Assembly: GCA_023422955.1 (NCBI GenBank)
Contig: JAFAGG010000030.1
Location: forward strand, 1 to 64,000
DNA from: Pseudomonadota bacterium
Lineage (GTDB): Bacteria; Pseudomonadota; Gammaproteobacteria; Burkholderiales; Burkholderiaceae_D
Length of the DNA: 64,000 nucleotides
Reading direction: 5' to 3'
The position numbers and the translations under genes were made by a program. Under the pieces are notes generated by a model that was given only the letters and a program-made list of their open reading frames with translations, was not told the origin of the DNA and did no database searches. The number at the start of each line of letters is the position of its first letter. The stretch's first letter is position 1. Of the stretch, positions 61,469-64,000 are shown one piece after another.

Positions 61469-64000
61469 ATGACCAAAACTCTCATCATCGCCGAGAAACC
61501 TTCTGTCGCGAACGATATCGCGAAGGCACTGGGCGGCTTTACCAAGCACGATGAGTATTTCGAATCCGACGACTATGTATTGTCATCGGCTGTCGGCCAT
61601 CTGGTGGAAATTGCCGCGCCGGAAGAATATGAAGTCAAGCGCGGGAAATGGTCGTTTGCCAATCTGCCCGTCATCCCGCCGCATTTCGACCTGCAGCCCA
61701 TTGCCAAGAGCGAGTCGCGCCTGAAGGTGCTGAACAAGTTGATCAAGCGCAAGGATGTCAGCGCACTGATCAACGCCTGCGACGCCGGGCGCGAAGGTGA
61801 GTTGATCTTCCGCCTGATCGTGCAATATGCCAAGGCCAAGCAGCCGATCAAGCGCCTGTGGCTGCAATCGATGACCCCTGCGGCCATCCGCGATGCCTTC
61901 GGCAATCTGCGCGAAGACCAGGAAATGCTGCCGCTGGCCGATGCGGCCCGTTGCCGCAGCGAATCCGACTGGCTGGTCGGTATCAATGGCACGCGCGCCA
62001 TGACCGCCTTCAACTCCAAGGAAGGCGGCTTCTACCTGACCACGGTCGGTCGTGTGCAGACACCGACCTTATCCATCGTGGTGGACCGTGAAGAGAAGAT
62101 CAAGAAATTCGTGTCGCGCGACTATTGGGAAGTGCGCGCCGAATTCGTGTGTGCCGCCGGCATCTATGAAGGTCGCTGGCTGGACACCAAGTTCAAGAAG
62201 GATGAAACCGATCCGGAAAAACGTGCGGAACGTTTGTGGAGCAAGCCCGCCGCCGAGTCCATCGTCGCGGCCTGTCGCGGCAAGCAAGGTATCGTCACGG
62301 AAGAGTCCAAGCCGACCACGTCGATGGCGCCGGCCCTGTTCGACCTGACCAGCCTGCAGCGCGAAGCCAATGCGCGTTTCGGCTTTTCCGCCAAGAATAC
62401 GCTGGCCCTGGCGCAGGCGCTGTACGAGCGCCACAAGGTGCTGACTTATCCTCGTACCGATTCCCGCCATTTGCCGGAAGACTATATCGCGACCGTGCAG
62501 CAGACCATGGATGCGCTGGGCGAGAACAATAACTATCAGAAGTTCAGCGCCAAGATCCTGAACAGCAACTGGGTCAAGCCGAACAAGCGCATTTTCGACA
62601 ATACGAAAGTCAGCGATCACTTTGCCATCATCCCGACCACCCAGGTGCCGAAAAGCCTGTCCGAACCGGAGCAGAAGCTTTATGACATGGTGGTGCGCCG
62701 TTTCCTGGCAATTTTTTATCCGGCGGCCGAATACCAGGTAACCACCCGCTTCACCGAAGTGTCGGGCCATCAGTTCAAGACTGAAGGCCGGGTGCTGACC
62801 AATCCGGGCTGGCTGGCTGTCTACGGCAAGGATGTTGTCGCTGATAAGGACGCCGAAGACAGCGGCACGCTGGTGCCGGTGGCCAAGGATGAAAAGGTCA
62901 AGACCGACAAGGTGGATGTGCATGGGCTGGCCACCAAGCCGCCGGCGCGTTATTCGGAAGCGACCTTGCTGTCGGCGATGGAAGGCGCAGGCAAGCTGCT
63001 GGAAGATGAAGGCTTGCGCGATGCCATGGCCGGCAAGGGCCTGGGCACGCCGGCCACGCGCGCCGCCATCATCGAAGGTCTGCTGTCGGAAAAATACCTG
63101 GTGCGCGAAGCCAAGGAACTGATCCCGACCGCCAAGGCGTTTCAATTGATGACACTGCTGCGCGGCCTGGGCGTTTCGGAATTGACGGCGCCCGAACTGA
63201 CCGGAGGCTGGGAATACAAGCTGTCTGAAATGGAAAAAGGCCGCATCAGCCGCGAAGCCTTTATGCGCGAGATTGCGCAGATGACGCAAATCCTGGTCAA
63301 GCGCGCCAAGGAATACGACAACGACACCATTCCCGGCGACTATGCGACGCTGAAAACGCCTTGCCCGAATTGCCGCGGCATCGTGAAGGAAAATTATCGC
63401 CGCTTCGCCTGCACGCAATGCGATTTTTCGATGAGCAAGACGCCGGGCGGACGCCAGTTCGAAGTGCCGGAAGTCGAAGAGTTGCTGGCCAATCGCACCA
63501 TCGGCCCGCTGCAGGGCTTCCGCTCCAAGATGGGCCGCCCGTTTGCAGCCATCCTCAAGATTTCGCGCGATGAGGAAAACAATAACTACAAGCTGGAGTT
63601 CGATTTCGGCCAGGCCAATGAAGATGACGAGAATGCCGAGCCGGTAGATTTCAGCAATCAGACGCCGCTGGGGCCCTGCCCGAAATGCAGTGGGCAGGTT
63701 TATGAAATGGGCCTGGTCTACGTTTGCGAGAATACGGTTGCCAAGCCCAAGGCCTGCGACTTCCGCAGCGGCCGCATCATCCTGCAGCAGGAAATCCTGC
63801 CCGAGCAAATGACCAAGCTGCTCAACGAAGGCAAGACCGATCTGTTGCCTGCTTTCGTCTCGCAACGCACCCGCCGTCCGTTCAAGGCTTATCTGGTCAA
63901 GGGCAAGGATGGCAAGATAAGTTTCGAGTTCGAAGAACGCAAGACCAAGGCGCCGGCCAAGGCAGCGGCTGCGGAAGAAAATTCAGCGGAAGCGGCGACG
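61469..64000 (+). CDS. topB: DNA topoisomerase III (partial, runs off the window)
   Basis: Type IA topoisomerase that relaxes and decatenates DNA. 844 codons are open to the window end with no stop. The TOPRIM start is T-K-T-L-I-I-A-E-K-P-S, with the D-A-G-R-E-G-E-L-I metal site; the active-site tyrosine is Tyr327 (VLTYPRTDSR). Two C-terminal zinc-finger segments follow (CPNC...CTQC and CPKC...). The C-terminal Ala/Glu-rich tail is reached. The GxG of the TopB core is intact. Confidence 0.93.
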   Translation, partial: MTKTLIIAEKPSVANDIAKALGGFTKHDEYFESDDYVLSSAVGHLVEIAAPEEYEVKRGKWSFANLPVIPPHFDLQPIAKSESRLKVLNKLIKRKDVSALINACDAGREGELIFRLIVQYAKAKQPIKRLWLQSMTPAAIRDAFGNLREDQEMLPLADAARCRSESDWLVGINGTRAMTAFNSKEGGFYLTTVGRVQTPTLSIVVDREEKIKKFVSRDYWEVRAEFVCAAGIYEGRWLDTKFKKDETDPEKRAERLWSKPAAESIVAACRGKQGIVTEESKPTTSMAPALFDLTSLQREANARFGFSAKNTLALAQALYERHKVLTYPRTDSRHLPEDYIATVQQTMDALGENNNYQKFSAKILNSNWVKPNKRIFDNTKVSDHFAIIPTTQVPKSLSEPEQKLYDMVVRRFLAIFYPAAEYQVTTRFTEVSGHQFKTEGRVLTNPGWLAVYGKDVVADKDAEDSGTLVPVAKDEKVKTDKVDVHGLATKPPARYSEATLLSAMEGAGKLLEDEGLRDAMAGKGLGTPATRAAIIEGLLSEKYLVREAKELIPTAKAFQLMTLLRGLGVSELTAPELTGGWEYKLSEMEKGRISREAFMREIAQMTQILVKRAKEYDNDTIPGDYATLKTPCPNCRGIVKENYRRFACTQCDFSMSKTPGGRQFEVPEVEELLANRTIGPLQGFRSKMGRPFAAILKISRDEENNNYKLEFDFGQANEDDENAEPVDFSNQTPLGPCPKCSGQVYEMGLVYVCENTVAKPKACDFRSGRIILQQEILPEQMTKLLNEGKTDLLPAFVSQRTRRPFKAYLVKGKDGKISFEFEERKTKAPAKAAAAEENSAEAAT

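Noticed and set aside
62069..63865. A 598-codon minus-strand frame opposite topB
   Set aside because: Antisense shadow of the topoisomerase; no ribosome-binding site or family.

Overview
This window looks like a chromosomal segment of a betaproteobacterium of the order Burkholderiales, most likely family Oxalobacteraceae (Herminiimonas/Janthinobacterium-like). This is inferred from gene content: small betaproteobacterial families (DUF1840, DUF3567, DUF4390), an rsmB-DUF4390-ntrY-ntrX block, a ferrooxidans-type gshA next to gshB and a truncated PTS (EIIA-HPr-EI), a Bug-family solute-binding protein, and a soluble FdsA-type formate dehydrogenase. Base composition is moderately GC-rich and codon use is even; the exception is an AT-richer patch around 35.9-36.6 kb. 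I found no rRNA, tRNA, CRISPR array, insertion sequence or prophage.

Layout. 1-8.6 kb: the end of a formate dehydrogenase operon (fdsA, fdhD, fdsD), a conserved-looking unknown gene, a tungstate ABC importer (tupABC) and a MOT1-type molybdate carrier, so enzyme, maturation factor and metal supply are side by side. 8.7-10.5 kb: a small hypothetical, a phosphoribosyltransferase and a DJ-1/PfpI protein. 10.9-17.9 kb: a trehalose/osmotic block (membrane-anchored GT20 synthase, phosphatase, GH15 hydrolase, ROK kinase, MscS channel). 17.9-21.0 kb: phytanoyl-CoA dioxygenase-like protein, K+ channel, TerC protein, universal stress protein. 21.0-25.8 kb: gshA-gshB-EIIA-HPr-EI on the minus strand. 26.2-28.7 kb: a nitrogen operon (porin-glnK-amtB) with a good sigma-54 promoter. 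28.9-33.7 kb: ubiK, comM, a Bug binding protein and a two-subunit aconitase X. 33.8-39.3 kb: an accessory-looking island of lipoproteins (two paralogues, an SGNH hydrolase, another lipoprotein) and an O-acyltransferase. 39.4-46.5 kb: DUF1840, rsmB, DUF4390, NtrY/NtrX-like two-component system, a CobW-like GCLCC protein, DUF3567 and a class II glutamine amidotransferase. 46.5-51.1 kb: a compact minus-strand operon of type III polyketide synthase, methyltransferase, FAD oxidoreductase, acyl carrier protein and ketoacyl synthase. 51.3-55.2 kb: metH behind a leader that resembles a SAM-II riboswitch with an intrinsic terminator. 55.3-64 kb: an arginine-deiminase-fold hydrolase, fmt, def, a LysM protein, dprA, smg and the start of topB, which runs off the window.

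The points most worth following are the polyketide operon that carries its own ACP and KAS, the metH leader, the formate dehydrogenase/metal-transport supercluster with its unknown gene, the aconitase X pair, and the GCLCC protein that lacks a P-loop.
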